The translations under genes and the position numbers were made by a program. Shown here piece by piece: positions 1 to 11,671 of a stretch of DNA of 64,000 nt. This DNA comes from Termitomyces sp. T153 (Eukaryota; Basidiomycota; Agaricomycetes; Agaricales; Lyophyllaceae): NCBI GenBank assembly GCA_018296165.2, contig JACKQL020000047.1, positions 338,836 to 402,835 of the forward strand, given 5' to 3'. The first letter of the stretch is position 1. Every line of letters begins with the position of its first letter. The notes below the pieces were generated by a model. It saw nothing but the letters and a program-made list of their open reading frames with translations, had not been told where the DNA came from and searched no databases.

Positions 1-34
1 CTTTTCTTCTCCACTTTCTCTTAGTAACTGTCCA

Positions 35-1599
35 ATGGCTTCGCAATCAACTATTAACGAATTGATCGCTGGGAGTGTAGGAGGAGCTGCACAGGTTCTT
101 GTGGGACAGCCGTTGGACACAATAAAAACTCGTGCTCAAATCGCACCCAGTTGAGCTTAAGTTTGAAACCATCCAAGATTCATAAACTAAAGATATTCTT
201 TTCAATTATATAGAAGGGATGTTTGTGAGTTATTTCTTGTGTATTTTGATTTCTGCGTTCCATCGCAAATTGTAGAAAGGACCTATGGATATCCTCGTAC
301 AGACCCTAAGAAAGGAAGGATTTTTGGCTCTTTACAAGGGTTCGTAAAACCAATTTCCGCCCCTTGACTCGCTTATGCTGTATGGTAGGTATGGCAAGCC
401 CGTTATTAGGCATTTCCGGAGTCAATTCGCTGCTGTTCGCGTCGTACGGTATATCACGGCGGTTAATATCGCCGTTTCCTCAACTGTCATTGAAGGAGAC
501 TGCACTTGCAGGTTCCATGGCAGGCGCGGCGAATGCTATATTAGCTAGTCCTGGTACGACAATTTGTCCCCATTGTCCAGTTGATGTCTGCTGAAGTGAT
601 GTTTCCAGTTGAGATGTTCAAGGTTCGCATGCAGGGTCAATATGGCGCTGCAACAGACAAGCGGTTACGAGAAGTTGTTCGAGATATGTGGAAGCAGTGG
701 GGATTCCGACAGGGAATAATGCGGGGGTATTGGGTGAGTGTCGTATTCCACGACGCCTGGCAAAAAATTGAACGTTGACCTGCGACATAGATAACTGTTA
801 TTAGAGAGATACCTGCTTATGCTGGGTGTGTGATTTCATTCGACTCCCGGGCACTGACTAACGTAGCCTATCAGCTTCTACACGGGTAGGATGTTCTCTT
901 CTTGAGTTCTTTTTCGGGACTTAGGTGTACTGCTGAATAGCATTTGAGTTTACAAAGCGTGAATTCGCCAAGACTTATGGACCCCAACTTCCCGTGTGGG
1001 CATTACTTGCGAGCGGATCGACAGGAGGAGTAAGTTCTGACTACATCTCTTCATCTTTATACTGAAACTTCTAATCAGATCGCGTACTGGCTTGCGTGTT
1101 ATCCACTCGGTAGCCACATATTGAGTGGTTGACTTATGAGACGTTCTAACCCACATTTAGATGTCGTTAAATCCCGAATACAACTTCGACCGATTCCTCC
1201 CACAGGAACGCCTGTTCAATATATCGTTAATGAATTGAAAGCCATAGTTGCAGAATCTGGCCCGTAAGTGCTGAAATTGATTTATGTTCATGTTTCAAAT
1301 GTTGATGGATTATATTTGTGCGTAGATCTGGTCTTTTGCGTGGCCTTTCGCCTTCATGTAAGTGGAGTGATTAGCATTTCTCGTCTCCTAGCACTAAACT
1401 GTGCTTTCAACAGTGCTGAGAAGGTAATAAAATCTATCCGACCAGAAATGCGATGCTAATGTCTATGTAGCATACCCTCTGCTGCTGCCACATTTGCAGC
1501 ATTTGAGATCACCCGAGGTTCAGTCTTTGCTGACGATGCTACCTCTATAAATCTGACTGTTCTTCGCAGAACACCTGCTTAAGCTGACTGGGGTCTAGG
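35..1599 (+). CDS. Mitochondrial carrier family (SLC25) protein, multi-exon
   Basis: Exchanges a metabolite across the inner mitochondrial membrane; the substrate cannot be read from the sequence. The first exon opens with MASQSTINELIAGSVGGAAQ and reaches the first carrier signature PLDTIK. The second repeat has PVEMFKVRMQ near 605-635. The third has PLDVVKSRIQ split by an intron at about 1110-1157. These three Px[DE]xx[KR] signatures define the three-fold repeat of the family. The exon ending in ITRE (about 1517) joins across an intron to a short last exon ending TAG at 1597-1599. About nine short GT-AG introns are needed, and I placed them by hand, so individual borders may be off by a few bases. 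The order fits amino-acid or carnitine type fungal carriers, but that is only a guess. Its 3' end faces the 3' end of the Hsp70-like gene. Confidence 0.88.
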
Positions 1600-1773
1600 A
1601 ACCACACACCATGCGATGTATACCTAAAATTGTCATTGATGCCCATCGCATCGGCGGTTATTTTCTTGTGTCGTATATGATGCGTGCTGGCGTTCTGGGA
1701 AACAATTAAACAGGCTAAGGACAGTTTCGACAAGGGCCAACCTTTTCTCCTCGCCCTGTCATTCATTTCGTAT

Positions 1774-4135
1774 CTAGATCAATCTATCAAGAGAAGATCG
1801 CACAGTGCTTACATTTTCTCTCCAGGCTATTTGTGCCTTCAACTCTGTGAGGCCGAAGGAGAGCACGATATCGTACTCCATCCTATAATACATTGTTGGA
1901 GCGTCACCTCCGGCAAACAGTGGAGGGAGCGATTGGCTTAGTTTTGAGGTATCCGCTTCAACGACACATAGCGTGGAGTACATTTCTACGTATTGCCTTT
2001 GTTAACGTCAATCTTGGAGTGGAGCTCGAGGGACCTACGGCTGTCTTCATCCATCCATTGAGGCGCTGCCAGAGTTCCTCGATAGCAAACGATCGATTCT
2101 TCGATACGTCGGAGGGTTCCTGTATTTCGGGCAGTCATGGCATAGGACCTGCGGAACTCTTCGGTCTCGGAGACGTGGACGTCCTGATCGTTTTCATTCA
2201 GCTCCATTGAGATGTCAAATAGTTAGTATCTCTCAAACCTTTCTCAATATGGCGTCAAAATACCCGGGTAACCTCTGCAATCCTGTCAGTGATGTATAAA
2301 GACGAGAAGAACGGGCGCGATGTTCTCTGTTATGTTCCTCATATAGCACCGTGCATTCGACGCCATAAGAATACTTCGCAATTCGAACGGCGACAAAATG
2401 ATCAAGGTAGAATGATATCGCGCCTTCGGCTACGGCTTTGTTCCTAGCCGGATGAGAAAAACGTCAGAATAGGTTTACGTAGTAGACGTCACTTACACGC
2501 CGGTATCCGGGCGGCACAATTGAAGACCGAGTGGTTCTAGGGCCGTTCTGAGTTGAGAAAACAGCCACTCGCTCGCGGCAAAGCCACCGACGAGAAAGAC
2601 AGACTACATGAGGCGTTGAGATGGGAACCCTGCATGGACAATAAACCGACCACATACTGTTATCGGTCGTTGAGCATTCTTTCGTTGCTCCTTGATTGCC
2701 TGGATAATGCATGTGAAAGAGGGTTCAAAAAAGTCTGCGACGTCCGACCTAAAACCACACCAAAATGGGAAGAGTGGGTGTGAAAGACGATCTAGACTCA
2801 CCCGTTCAGCCTGAGTTGACCAGAGCGGATCCCAAGTGAAAGGTCTCTATCTCGAAGGTTACCAAATTTAATAAAACGAGGTTCGTCAATACTCCGAAAG
2901 GTTAATTTTGAATTCTGATCGAAGTGCTGTGTGATGACTTCGATATCTTCCAGGAACCTGGACCCATGGAGAAGGTCTGACGAAAAGTACAATCAGGATT
3001 CGCTCATCACCGTATCAAAATTGGTGACTCACTCTCAAAGAACACTCTTGCACGTCGTGTAACAAAGACTGAACCTTGCAGGTGACCTGGAGAAGAGTGA
3101 GATAGTTACCTCGGCACACATGGATCATTTTCCTCACATTTGGGTGCGGAGATCTCCTCGAACTCATGGTCTTTAGAACCATCTCGCTGCCCGTATGCAC
3201 TAAGATCGATCGTCCCTCCACCAGCATCGACAATCAGCACGCCTTCTCCTTTCTGCCGAAACTGATCATGAGTACACCTGCACATCCACAACAGGATGTT
3301 ATCCTTGCCTTCAAGGGCTCTGTAGTAAGCCCGCTCTGCACGCAGAAGTGCAGGCTTGCCTCTCCCTCCGAGACGAATTGTACACGACTATGCCCCTCCG
3401 AAGTACCAGGAATAAGGCCAGCAAGTACAATAGCCTCACGCATCTCTTTCTGCTGCGCCCCTTCCCACCCATTTGGATGGGCTAGAACGAACTCAATCCT
3501 GCTTTCGACAGATTTCCACAGATCGCTTCCACTGGGGTGCGCGTCGATTATGTATGTCTTTGCACTCTCAAAGAGATAGCGTATGAAGTCCGCGAACACG
3601 TCAACTACTGACTTGTCTGCTGGAAGTGTTGGGAGTGGTTGTGTATCCTCGATCATGTCTGCGGGCCTCATAAGTAACTTGAACCTAAAACGAGTCGTTG
3701 AGGGTCGCGAAGTGAGAGGGAAGTGCAAATGCAACACACCATTCTACTTTCACCCATCCCTCGTCTTCCACGAGTTCGTGAAGCCCTTCCCGCATCGCTT
3801 CGGCACCAATAGCACGAGGGGTGCCGTTTGCATCGTAGTAGATGACCGTCGGTATCTTAGCATCGCCCGTATTCTGGGCGGGATATCTAGATGAACAATT
3901 CAATTCAAGCTGGGAGCTGATAATGTGACGAGCCGATACTTCGTTACACTCCTGATTTCGGGCACCTGTCCAGGATCGAGTATGCTGCCAAAAATACATG
4001 AGTATCTGCTCCTTTCCTACGGTCAGATGAGCGTCACAAATACCTGTATGAGATCCCGCTGAAGGTCGTCCCGACGTCAAACGCCAGGACGAGTCTTCGT
4101 GAAGGGCCTGTGTAGGCAGAACGTGTTGATGCCAT
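1774..4135 (-). CDS. Divergent Hsp70-like ATPase (fungal HSPA12-type)
   Basis: Actin/Hsp70-fold ATPase of the kind expanded in mushrooms; the biological role is unknown. The start ATG at 4133-4135 is followed after about 13 residues by LAFDVGTTFSGISYR, the phosphate-1 loop of the Hsp70 fold. Later exons give the block YPAQNTGDAKIPTVIYYD (about 3880-3830), a helical region from about 3690 to 3330, and the second phosphate loop VLIVDAGGGTIDLSAYG (about 3245), followed by EEISAPK. C-terminal exons lie at about 2550-2800, 2210-1990 and 1983-1774, the last containing YDIVLSFGLTELKAQIAW. Several introns interrupt the frame. The 3' end is uncertain: reading into the last intron gives a stop at 1774, but a further exon down to about 1620 is possible. 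No peptide-binding domain like that of canonical Hsp70 is evident. Confidence 0.8.
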
Positions 4136-4338
4136 GTGTTATGTTGGGCGGATGCGGTGAAGATGTTGGCAGAATGGAGCGACCTCATGGCAAGAAAATA
4201 GGCGCCGACTGATATAGTCTGACACACGAGGCGTAACACGTTTTCAGAAAGGGTGTGAAATGGAAGCTTCACCCCTGACTTCTTTACTGGTCGCAGCTAC
4301 ATACATACCTAATCACAACGTTCTCTCAATCCTCCACC
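4136..4338. promoter_or_regulatory. Divergent intergenic promoter region
   Basis: The 203 bp between the start of the Hsp70-like gene (-) and the start of the coiled-coil gene (+) must hold both promoters. I see no clear TATA box. A shared bidirectional promoter is inference from the head-to-head arrangement. Confidence 0.45.
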
Positions 4339-5958
4339 ATGTCGAAGACGCAGACGCAGTCGAGAACACAAACACACGCTGATGATAGATCGCGAGGACC
4401 ACGAAAGTTTGAAGTATGGCTGATCAATGAATCGACGACACAGCAACCGGATAGGGAAGGCGGGGTAGGTCGTTTCGCTAGCGCTGGTGAGGGTGCCAGA
4501 TATCTCAAGGTGACTACGTTGAGCGATCTGCCTCAATCGCGAGCGACACATAGCGGGAGGGACCATGAATCCCACGCTCAGTACTACGAAGCGCCAGCAC
4601 GAGAGTCGGAAAGATCTCGTAAAGACGGTACTGGAAGGCATCGTACCCCCTCCACCAACGCTCGGCCACTCGACAATGGTTACCCATCTACTATGCCTGC
4701 GCCTTCATGGTCTCGCCCGAGACGCTCTTCTACAGACAACATCGAGCGCGGGTACGCGACAGAGGGCCCTGGTCCCGACGACAGCAGATACATGTTCCAT
4801 ACCCAGAATTTTCCTGACCGACCCACACGCTCCGACTTGGAAAAAAAGCTTTCCAACTGCATGAAAGAGAAAAAAGACATTGCCGATTTCCTAAGTCAAA
4901 CAGTAGCGAAGCTGGAGGTTGCGAGTAGGAGAAATGAGGAGTTGGAAGCACAGGTTCAGAGTCTGGCCGAAGAGCTTGAAACGATGAAAGGCCAACTTCA
5001 GGAAGCGGAGAGTCGCAGACGGAAGATTGCACGCTTACTTCACGAAACTGCATCAGAGCTCCACGGCGCGAACCACTTCTTGACGAAGGTGGACGCGATG
5101 TCGGAAGCGGATGTGGTCAACATGGTCGATACCCTCAACGCCGAGATAATGCAGACATCCGCATTGATAGCCGATAAACTGGGAGAGCTGACTAGAGGAA
5201 AAGAGCCGGAAAGCATAGCTGACGCTGAGAAAAGAAATTTCAATCGGCGAGCATTGGGAAATGCGCTGATTCAGTATCTGGAACGTGAAGGGCAGTCGAT
5301 TGATCCTATGTCTGTCCAATTGGCACGACAATTCTGTCTTGCCGAGACTTGTTATGTTGTTGTTGAATCATGGCGGCCCGGGAAATGGAAAGGTGAAGAG
5401 ATGTTATTCGAGATATATGCATCTATGAAGAGAACTGGTCAGTTTTCTGCTGTGCAGATATCTAACCACACTGAACCTTGGATTATAGTGATTCAACCGG
5501 TTCTTGGAAGATGGCGAGCCCTGACTCGAGCCCAGACAAACTACCGAAATAATCAGGTCAAAGTGAATGCATATTTTTATCGGCGAGTTCAAGATGTCCT
5601 GTCCCTTGCTGGTTGGCCGAGCCATATTCCAGAACATCGGAATTTCCTGGACAAATTCAAAGAACGGATAGAGTTCCTTGCCACGCTTTCTTTGCGCCTT
5701 CATGAGGCTATAAGCAAGGACATGACATCAGGCGAGCTGAGAGTGAAAATGATTTATCCTGGAGAAAGATTCGAAGACGAATCCATAGATCAGGCGTTCC
5801 CGGATGAAACCTCGAATCCAAACGATACACAGTCGAAAAGTGCTTCAGGAACAACGGATCTAGGTTTGGTCAGAACGGTGGGAGCTGAATCGAGAACACT
5901 CAAAAAACCAAAGATAGTTCTGGAATCAGCGCTACATGCGCTCCTGACGGGGGGATGA
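4339..5958 (+). CDS. Hypothetical coiled-coil protein, single exon, 539 aa
   Basis: I do not recognise a family. The ATG sits in a good context (ccaccATG). The first ~165 residues are polar and rich in S, T, R and Q, so probably disordered. Residues ~165-235 form a heptad-like coiled coil (DLEKKLSNCMKEKKDIADF and a following E/K/L-rich run). Residues ~285-480 look globular: NALIQYLEREGQSIDPMSV, then ETCYVVVESWRPGKWKGEEM, then PWIIVIQPVLGRW. The last ~60 residues are again polar. No signal peptide or membrane segment is visible. The single long uninterrupted frame contrasts with its intron-rich neighbours. The reading frame is secure; the function is unknown. Confidence 0.8.
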   Translation: MSKTQTQSRTQTHADDRSRGPRKFEVWLINESTTQQPDREGGVGRFASAGEGARYLKVTTLSDLPQSRATHSGRDHESHAQYYEAPARESERSRKDGTGRHRTPSTNARPLDNGYPSTMPAPSWSRPRRSSTDNIERGYATEGPGPDDSRYMFHTQNFPDRPTRSDLEKKLSNCMKEKKDIADFLSQTVAKLEVASRRNEELEAQVQSLAEELETMKGQLQEAESRRRKIARLLHETASELHGANHFLTKVDAMSEADVVNMVDTLNAEIMQTSALIADKLGELTRGKEPESIADAEKRNFNRRALGNALIQYLEREGQSIDPMSVQLARQFCLAETCYVVVESWRPGKWKGEEMLFEIYASMKRTGQFSAVQISNHTEPWIIVIQPVLGRWRALTRAQTNYRNNQVKVNAYFYRRVQDVLSLAGWPSHIPEHRNFLDKFKERIEFLATLSLRLHEAISKDMTSGELRVKMIYPGERFEDESIDQAFPDETSNPNDTQSKSASGTTDLGLVRTVGAESRTLKKPKIVLESALHALLTGG

Positions 5959-6253
5959 AAGTTCCAAGCATTAACTCTTCAAAGTTGTCTTATGGCAGGT
6001 TGACGCCGCGGCGGTCCTGGGGCATTTTCTTGAATTAAGATTTATGAATATTATCACTGCTGTTGTCAAAATAGGAATTTATGTGCGAAAGAACCACCTA
6101 TCACATGTTAATAGGTGAAGGTGAAAATCTGAAGCTTACATCGCAGACCAACGTGGAAACGTGGGAGTTGTTGTTTCGGCCACCTCGTGATCAGATTATT
6201 TGGTTGTCAAACATCTACCCCGTCAGTTGAACAAAAAGCAAAAGTTTGGGGAC
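5959..6253. other. Intergenic stretch upstream of U6
   Basis: No gene seen. It holds the 3' flank of the coiled-coil gene and the upstream region of the U6 gene. Short open frames here and across 6200-6718 run through the U6 RNA and are not credible proteins. Confidence 0.5.
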
Positions 6254-6255
6254 CC

Positions 6256-6262
6256 CATAAAT
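6256..6262 (+). promoter_or_regulatory. TATA-like element of the U6 gene
   Basis: CATAAAT lies about 20 bp upstream of the inferred U6 5' end, near the position of the TATA element used by RNA polymerase III at U6 genes. Assigned from position and base composition only. Confidence 0.45.
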
Positions 6263-6277
6263 GACCGAGTAAAGTCT

Positions 6278-6304
6278 GTTGTCCCCTTCGGGGTGACATA
6301 CGAA

Positions 6305-6335
<31 letters not shown>

Positions 6336-6400
6336 GGCCCCTGCACAAGGATGACACGCTTTCCCGGAGTGGTAGACCTACGGGTCTCAATATTTATTTT
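6278..6400 (+). ncRNA. U6 spliceosomal small nuclear RNA
   Basis: Catalytic RNA of the spliceosome, made by RNA polymerase III. The 5' stem-loop GTCCCCTTCGGGGTGAC is at 6281-6297. The conserved core from 6308 (AAATTGGAACG onward) includes the invariant ACAGAGA box at 6319-6325, the AGC triad at 6331-6333 and the GGATGACACGC block near 6350. The core is uninterrupted, unlike some fungal U6 genes that carry introns. The 3' part forms a small hairpin (AGACC-TAC-GGGTCT) and runs to a TTTT tract at 6397-6400, taken as the terminator. At ~123 nt it is a little longer than the usual ~100-112 nt, so the true 3' end may lie upstream. The intact core and TATA-like upstream element argue that it is a functional gene. 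Confidence 0.92.
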
Positions 6401-6881
6401 ATTATCGTTCTACTGTCATTTACTTACTCTCTACCCACAGACCGAGTTCTTCGGCATGGGTCATATTTACTGTTTGAGTTTTCCACAATGTTTGCTCTGC
6501 TCCAACTTGACGTTATCAAATTCAGTCGACAAACAGCAAACCACGAGAGCCACGTCATGATGCATGAGAGTTTTTGCCGTACTAATAGTAACACTGTTCC
6601 TCAACGAAACCTTGAAAAGATCAGTGATCACGGTCTCTACGAAGCTTCCCTGCATCCATCGAAAACATCACATGCGTCAGAAACTGGAAGTGCGGTCCGT
6701 TGTGCTTCGTTACAATGACCGCCTGACCCATGTTCCGCTTAATCATCTTTCTTACTGATGTTCAAAATTAGATCGAGTCAATCGTTCAACCTTTGAACAT
6801 AATGCTTCTAGGTGTTCTTTTTGGACCACATCTCTTTGAATTGCAGGCAGGGTACATATATTTTAGCTGAACAGTCTTACG
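6401..6881. other. Intergenic region between U6 and the fucosidase gene
   Basis: No gene recognised. An A/T-rich motif ACATATATTTT (6854-6864) lies just upstream of the fucosidase ATG and could be part of its promoter, but it is very close to the start codon. Confidence 0.4.
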
Positions 6882-9800
6882 ATGCGAGTCTTTGCATTTT
6901 CACAATCTGCGCTTAGTATCTGCTACGCGGCCAGCTTGCTCAAATTTCCCTCTGTACCGTTGCCCTTATCATCTCTCCTTGACAATCAAGCTGCTTCTTC
7001 AGATGGCTCTGCTGACTTTGATGGTGAAGGATCCAGCTTTGACAGTCAGTTTCTACCTCAGGGCACGTGGAATTACGACGGAATCGATGTATGTAGCTCA
7101 TTTCATCATCTGGCCATCCTAGAGAACTGACGGAGTCTAGTACGAACTTCCCTCGGTCTGGGGCACGGGAAATGACAATTTTATCGCTAACGGACAGGTT
7201 CTGACTCTTGCGCAACCCTCCTATACGCATGAGATTCATCTCTTGTATGCTGGTGATGGGTCCGGTGGTAGGATAGCCGCTAACGCAAGTGCCTCGAACA
7301 GGAATGACATCTAACCTTTATAGGTGCATTTGTATCGGATTTCGAGCTTACTTTCGCGGATAACTCCTCTCAAACCATCCAGTGTGAGTAACTGCTATAC
7401 TATCAACACATTTTGAGAAACACACTGAGGGCGATTTATTCAGTGTACGCAAGGAATTGGTGGATGTGGCCGAATCTCAACATCGGTGTGATACAGACGT
7501 GAGCCTTCATTCGAGATATACCCTTTTGGGACCTGACAGAGCAATCATGGGAATGATCAGACCATACCATTTCGAAGACAGTGGAACCACCAAAAACTTC
7601 AACTCCACCCAGATCTATCAGTGGTCGACATCCATCTTCTCCGAACAAGCCCTGAAGAGCATAACGCTCCCACGTGTTGGCTCTTCCCAACGGCTTCACT
7701 TGTTCGCCATCTCTTTTACCCCATCCACCCTGCCGGGCGAAAACTCTCGGCCTGCCCTTTCCGTACGCCAGGCACGCTTTACTACGCGGTGGGAGCTTAT
7801 CGATGGCATTCGCGCCCAGGCGGTAGAGGTGACACTCGCAAACCTCTTGCCTGCATTTACATTGTCATCAGCAACCTCAGTCCACTCGGAGTTGCTTGTC
7901 TCGATTGAAGGTGCAGGTATCGAGACTACGAGCCCTGGCTCGATATATCGGCTGGTCCCTTCAGACCAAGCGAGAGTCGATGTGTTTATCACGGGAAGTA
8001 AAGTGGGAGGACAAGCAACTGTCCGTCTTCGAAATACTAGTGGCGAGGACTTGGGGTCGTCTGAAGGTTGGGCAACGGCCCCGTTGATCGAAGAGTGGAC
8101 GCCTGACGCTGCCGTTCTCAGAATGCACGAGACACCGAGCTGGGTAAGCTATGAAACGACATATATCATGAGGCCTTTTGACTAGAATTCTGTAGTGGAA
8201 CGGAGCCAAGTTCGGCATTTTGTAAGGCTTTTGTCGTTTCAATTTCATCTACGCTAATGTTTTTTGCAGCATACACTGGGGTGTCTACAGCTACCCGGCC
8301 TGGGTGAGTCGATATCATCGATAACATTAGTACCTCTACAACCTGCTTTCAGGGGCCACCGACATCTTATGCGGAGTGGTACGAGTATGTGGCCATGCCA
8401 GTTAACCTACAATCTGGATACTTACCGTCTTGTAGCTGGGATCTCCATCAAATCGACAGTCCAACTTACCATCACCACCTCGACACATATGGACCTGTGC
8501 GTATTGAACTAGATATGGTTTCTGCATTGCTGATTGCCACCTAGGATGTAGTTTACGATGATTTTATTCCACACTTCACCGCCTCCAAATTCAACGCGAG
8601 TGCATGGGTCGATCTATTCGACAAGGCTGGAGCACAGTACTTCGTACTTGTTTCGGCAAGTCATTTTCTCTTGTTTATAGGCAATCGTGCACTGGCTGAA
8701 TTGAGATATGTAGAAACATCATGACGGGTTTGCTCTGTTCGACACGGGAGATACAACACATCGAAGTAGTGTCTATCTTGGTCCAAAGCGCGATTTTCTG
8801 TCAGAGCTCTTCACGACAGCAAAGAACGAGAAACCTCACCTTCATCGCGGAACGTATTATTCTCTACCAGAATGGTATGAACCATTGAAAAATCATCTTT
8901 TCTACCTTTCACAGTTACTCAAGGTTTAGTCCTGATTTTGGTCCCTATGGATTCTCGTCATGGCCAGGTCACTTAGCGCACAATGCATTTAATAATTCGG
9001 AGCTCGAACCGTACACTGGTCGACTCCCTATTACTGATTATCTGGATAATCTTCAGCTGCCTCATATGATGGCCCTCGCATATCAATACGAAACAGAAAT
9101 TATGTGGTGTGATATCGGAGGCCCAAATAAAACTCTGGATTTCGCCGCCCAATATTACAACCATGCATGGGGAGAGGGGCGTCAAGTTACTATGAACAAC
9201 AGTATGGGTCGTAAATGCAATTTTATCCAATGTTTTGATCATGGAAAAAACAGGATGCGCAGCGGTACCCGACTTTGAAACGCCCGAGTATGCTACGTTT
9301 GGATCTACGCAGACCGGAAGTTGGGAGTCGAACGAGGGCATGGATCCTTTCAGTTACGGATATAACTCAGTGACATTAGCAAGTCAATACAAGAATGCCT
9401 CGGATATCGTGCAGACATTGGTTGATATCGTATCAAAAAATGGCAACTAGTACGTCTGCCTCCTTCACTTCCTTGATAAGGTTACTAACACACTCACTTC
9501 AAGTCTTCTTGATGTCGGGCCTACAGCTGAAGGCGAGATCATCGCTCCAGAGATGGATAACCTCCTCGATGCCGGCACATGGTTGAAGTATTCTGGAGAC
9601 TGTATCTACAATACAGTAGGTGGTGAATTCCATCGTTCTGACACAGCACTGACATGGGCTAATACTCAGACTTATTGGTTCCCAATCCCCCAAGAAGTCG
9701 TCCCGGAACAATCACTTCGATTTACGACAACCCCCAAGACATTTTGCTTTGTGGCATTTAATCAGCCTTCCGGCGGGACATTAACGATTCAAAAGCGACT

Positions 9801-9969
9801 GCCGATCATGCCTGGGGACACTATCAGATTGTTTGGTCCCGGAGGTGCAGGAGCAGTATTGCCTTGGTCGGTCGATAACACTGGCAGGCTAAATGTCAAC
9901 ATATCAGACGACGTGGTTTCGGAAGGACGTTTCGCGTGGGCGTTCCAGATCTCGTATTCAATCGATTGA
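6882..9969 (+). CDS. Secreted alpha-L-fucosidase, glycoside hydrolase family 29
   Basis: Retaining exo-glycosidase that removes terminal alpha-L-fucose, probably outside the cell. The N-terminus MRVFAFSQSALSICYAASLL resembles a signal peptide. A beta-rich N-terminal module (exons to about 8150) precedes the TIM barrel. Splicing around 8196-8310 gives AKFGIFIHWGVYSYPAW, the hallmark strand of the family. KHHDGFALFDTG follows at about 8712-8747. EIMWCDIGGPNK at about 9100 carries the Asp expected to be the nucleophile. NYLLDVGPTAEGEI spans an intron at about 9450-9540. The C-terminal beta domain ends FQISYSID with stop at 9967-9969. About ten short introns are required and the hand-joined exons stay in frame. 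The acid/base residue of this family varies and I do not assign it. The gene looks intact. Confidence 0.9.
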
Positions 9970-10128
9970 CACCAAGATGAATATTTACTCATCTCACTGA
10001 GGGATAGAACCAGTAATGTGAACGTGAGATAGTTAAGCACGCTAAAATAAAAAATCCAAATGATACATATATGTCCGAATTCCTACCTCATGATCGTACA
10101 ACTGTACTGCATATCATATCAATTGAAC

Positions 10129-10888
10129 TTATGCGCCAACTCCAATACTTTTAAGGTATCCAAGTCTGTGTGGGTTAATATCGGTATCTGCGCTCCGATT
10201 ATAGGGGATCCACTTGGGCTCGTCCTAAGAATATCCGTGAATTTGAAGCAAGTGTTATACATATTTCTCAAATGCATTACTTTGAAGAGACGAAGAGCCT
10301 TAATGTTATTCGTCATATCCAGGGTGAAACGATGGTAAATTCCCTCAGGAATGACGAGAAGGTCGCCCGGCTGAACAGCAATCCGAATCCATGAATCAGA
10401 CGGAGTTTCTGTATCTCTGTCAGCCAGCCCAGCAATGATCATTATTGATTATCGAATTGACTAACCACGGACGTCGAAAAAACCACGACCAGCAAGAACA
10501 TAGCGGATTTCTTCGTCTTCGTGCATATGTCTTCAAGGTAATCAGGGATTAGCAACGTTCAAGAAAGACGTTCAGCTCCATACTCTTCGAAGAATCCTTT
10601 CATTTTGGTCTCGTAAAGCTGTTGATCAGTTCAATTATCAGCTCCTCGCTTAGCCGCGGATACACATACATCTCCAAGCCCTTCCTTCGACACGTTGATC
10701 ATATCACGATTCTTGTACCCCTCTTGCGCCGCGAGCCTATCGATTTCTGTCTCGTAGCCTTCCACCGGGATGGTCCAAAACTTTATGCCCAGCGTTTTGA
10801 GTTTCTCGACTGATACAGGACGCGATGGAACGTAGTCATGCGGCAAACGCTGGTCACCTTCAAGGTTATCGTAGTAGTACGCACGCAT
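10129..10888 (-). CDS. ADI1: Acireductone dioxygenase (methionine salvage pathway)
   Basis: Metal-dependent cupin that converts acireductone and O2 to 4-methylthio-2-oxobutanoate (iron form) in methionine salvage. It starts [19 protein letters not shown] at 10888. The next exons give [12 protein letters not shown], then [20 protein letters not shown] with the HxHxxxxE metal ligands (about 10540-10480). A later exon carries [18 protein letters not shown] with the fourth ligand His. After an intron the last exon reads [11 protein letters not shown] and ends GVGA with a stop at 10129-10131. The predicted length is near the ~180 residues usual for the family. The first codons of this gene recur as a fragment at 52615-52644, which marks the edge of the duplicated unit. 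Confidence 0.92.
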
Positions 10889-11102
10889 TGTGACAAGGGG
10901 TCAGTACCAGTGAGAAATGGTGGATGAGAACAAGTTAAATAATGACAGTAGCAGTAGTCACGGGTGGATGGAGCGTGTTTGCCGTGATGGCGCAAAACTT
11001 CCGTGACTAATCCGGTCCGGGGCAGACGTAAGAACTTTGGGCTTTCATTCTCTTCCATCCCTACAGTCATGTTATCGTCTTGATATCATCAGTATGATAT
11101 CT

Positions 11103-11291
11103 TTATCTCGCTGAGTTCAATTTGATCTGTACATCCAAACTATCGTGGAATTGTATCTCGCTTGCTTCAGCTTCATCTTCTCCTACTTCACATCCAAGTC
11201 TGTCCATCGACATATCGATTAAGTCTCCAAGGCCTAGCTTGATTCCGCTGATTGCTAGTATTTGAAGGACCACGGCTACACTAATGGGCAT
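11103..11291 (-). CDS. Small conserved ORF, 62 aa, possible secreted or membrane peptide
   Basis: Not recognised. The N-terminal half (MPISVAVVLQILAISGIKLG) is hydrophobic and could be a signal peptide or membrane anchor. The C-terminal half is acidic (GEDEAEASEIQFHDSLDV). A diverged copy at 52810-52995 keeps the same frame and ending with a net in-frame loss of one codon, which supports coding. It lies ~215 bp upstream of the dioxygenase gene on the same strand. It could instead be a 5' exon of a longer transcript. Confidence 0.45.
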   Translation of the reverse strand: MPISVAVVLQILAISGIKLGLGDLIDMSMDRLGCEVGEDEAEASEIQFHDSLDVQIKLNSAR

Positions 11292-11454
11292 CGTGATCTA
11301 GTTCGACCTGTTTCGGTACCTCTCACTGCATTGTGAAAGAAGTGTGGTTGTAATCTGTTAACCTGCGTAGTACCGAGTGTACAACTTCGCAAAAAGAGGG
11401 TTTCAAACTTATGTGCGAGCAGGTTTCACGATACGACGAATTTCGATCTTTTAG

Positions 11455-11572
11455 GGCAAGTTTCTCGTCTGTGTCCTATCATGGAGATTTCAGCGAATAA
11501 AAGACCCCGTTTGGCCAGCTGATCAGAATTGGCAGAACTTTTTGAATATTGGACAAGCGGCCTATCTTCAAG
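11455..11572 (+). pseudogene. Coding-like exon fragment of unknown gene
   Basis: An acceptor-like cttttag precedes an open frame containing WRFQRIKDPVWPADQNWQNF and ending at a donor-like gtacga. The copy at about 53160-53280 is closely similar but has lost one T in a T-run, putting a stop in the frame. I could not link it to a start codon or a family. It may be a gene remnant or an unrecognised exon. Confidence 0.3.
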
Positions 11573-11671
11573 GTACGAGACTGCATATCTTTCAGTGTAT
11601 GTCAAGTTGAGACTAGCTATCACTTCTGCTATCTCCGCCGTCGTTTATTGTTCACTTATGTATTGAACTTA

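Noticed and set aside
6200..6718. 172-codon open frame on the plus strand
   Set aside because: It runs straight through the U6 snRNA core and the U6 terminator; the RNA gene explains the conservation and no protein signature is present.
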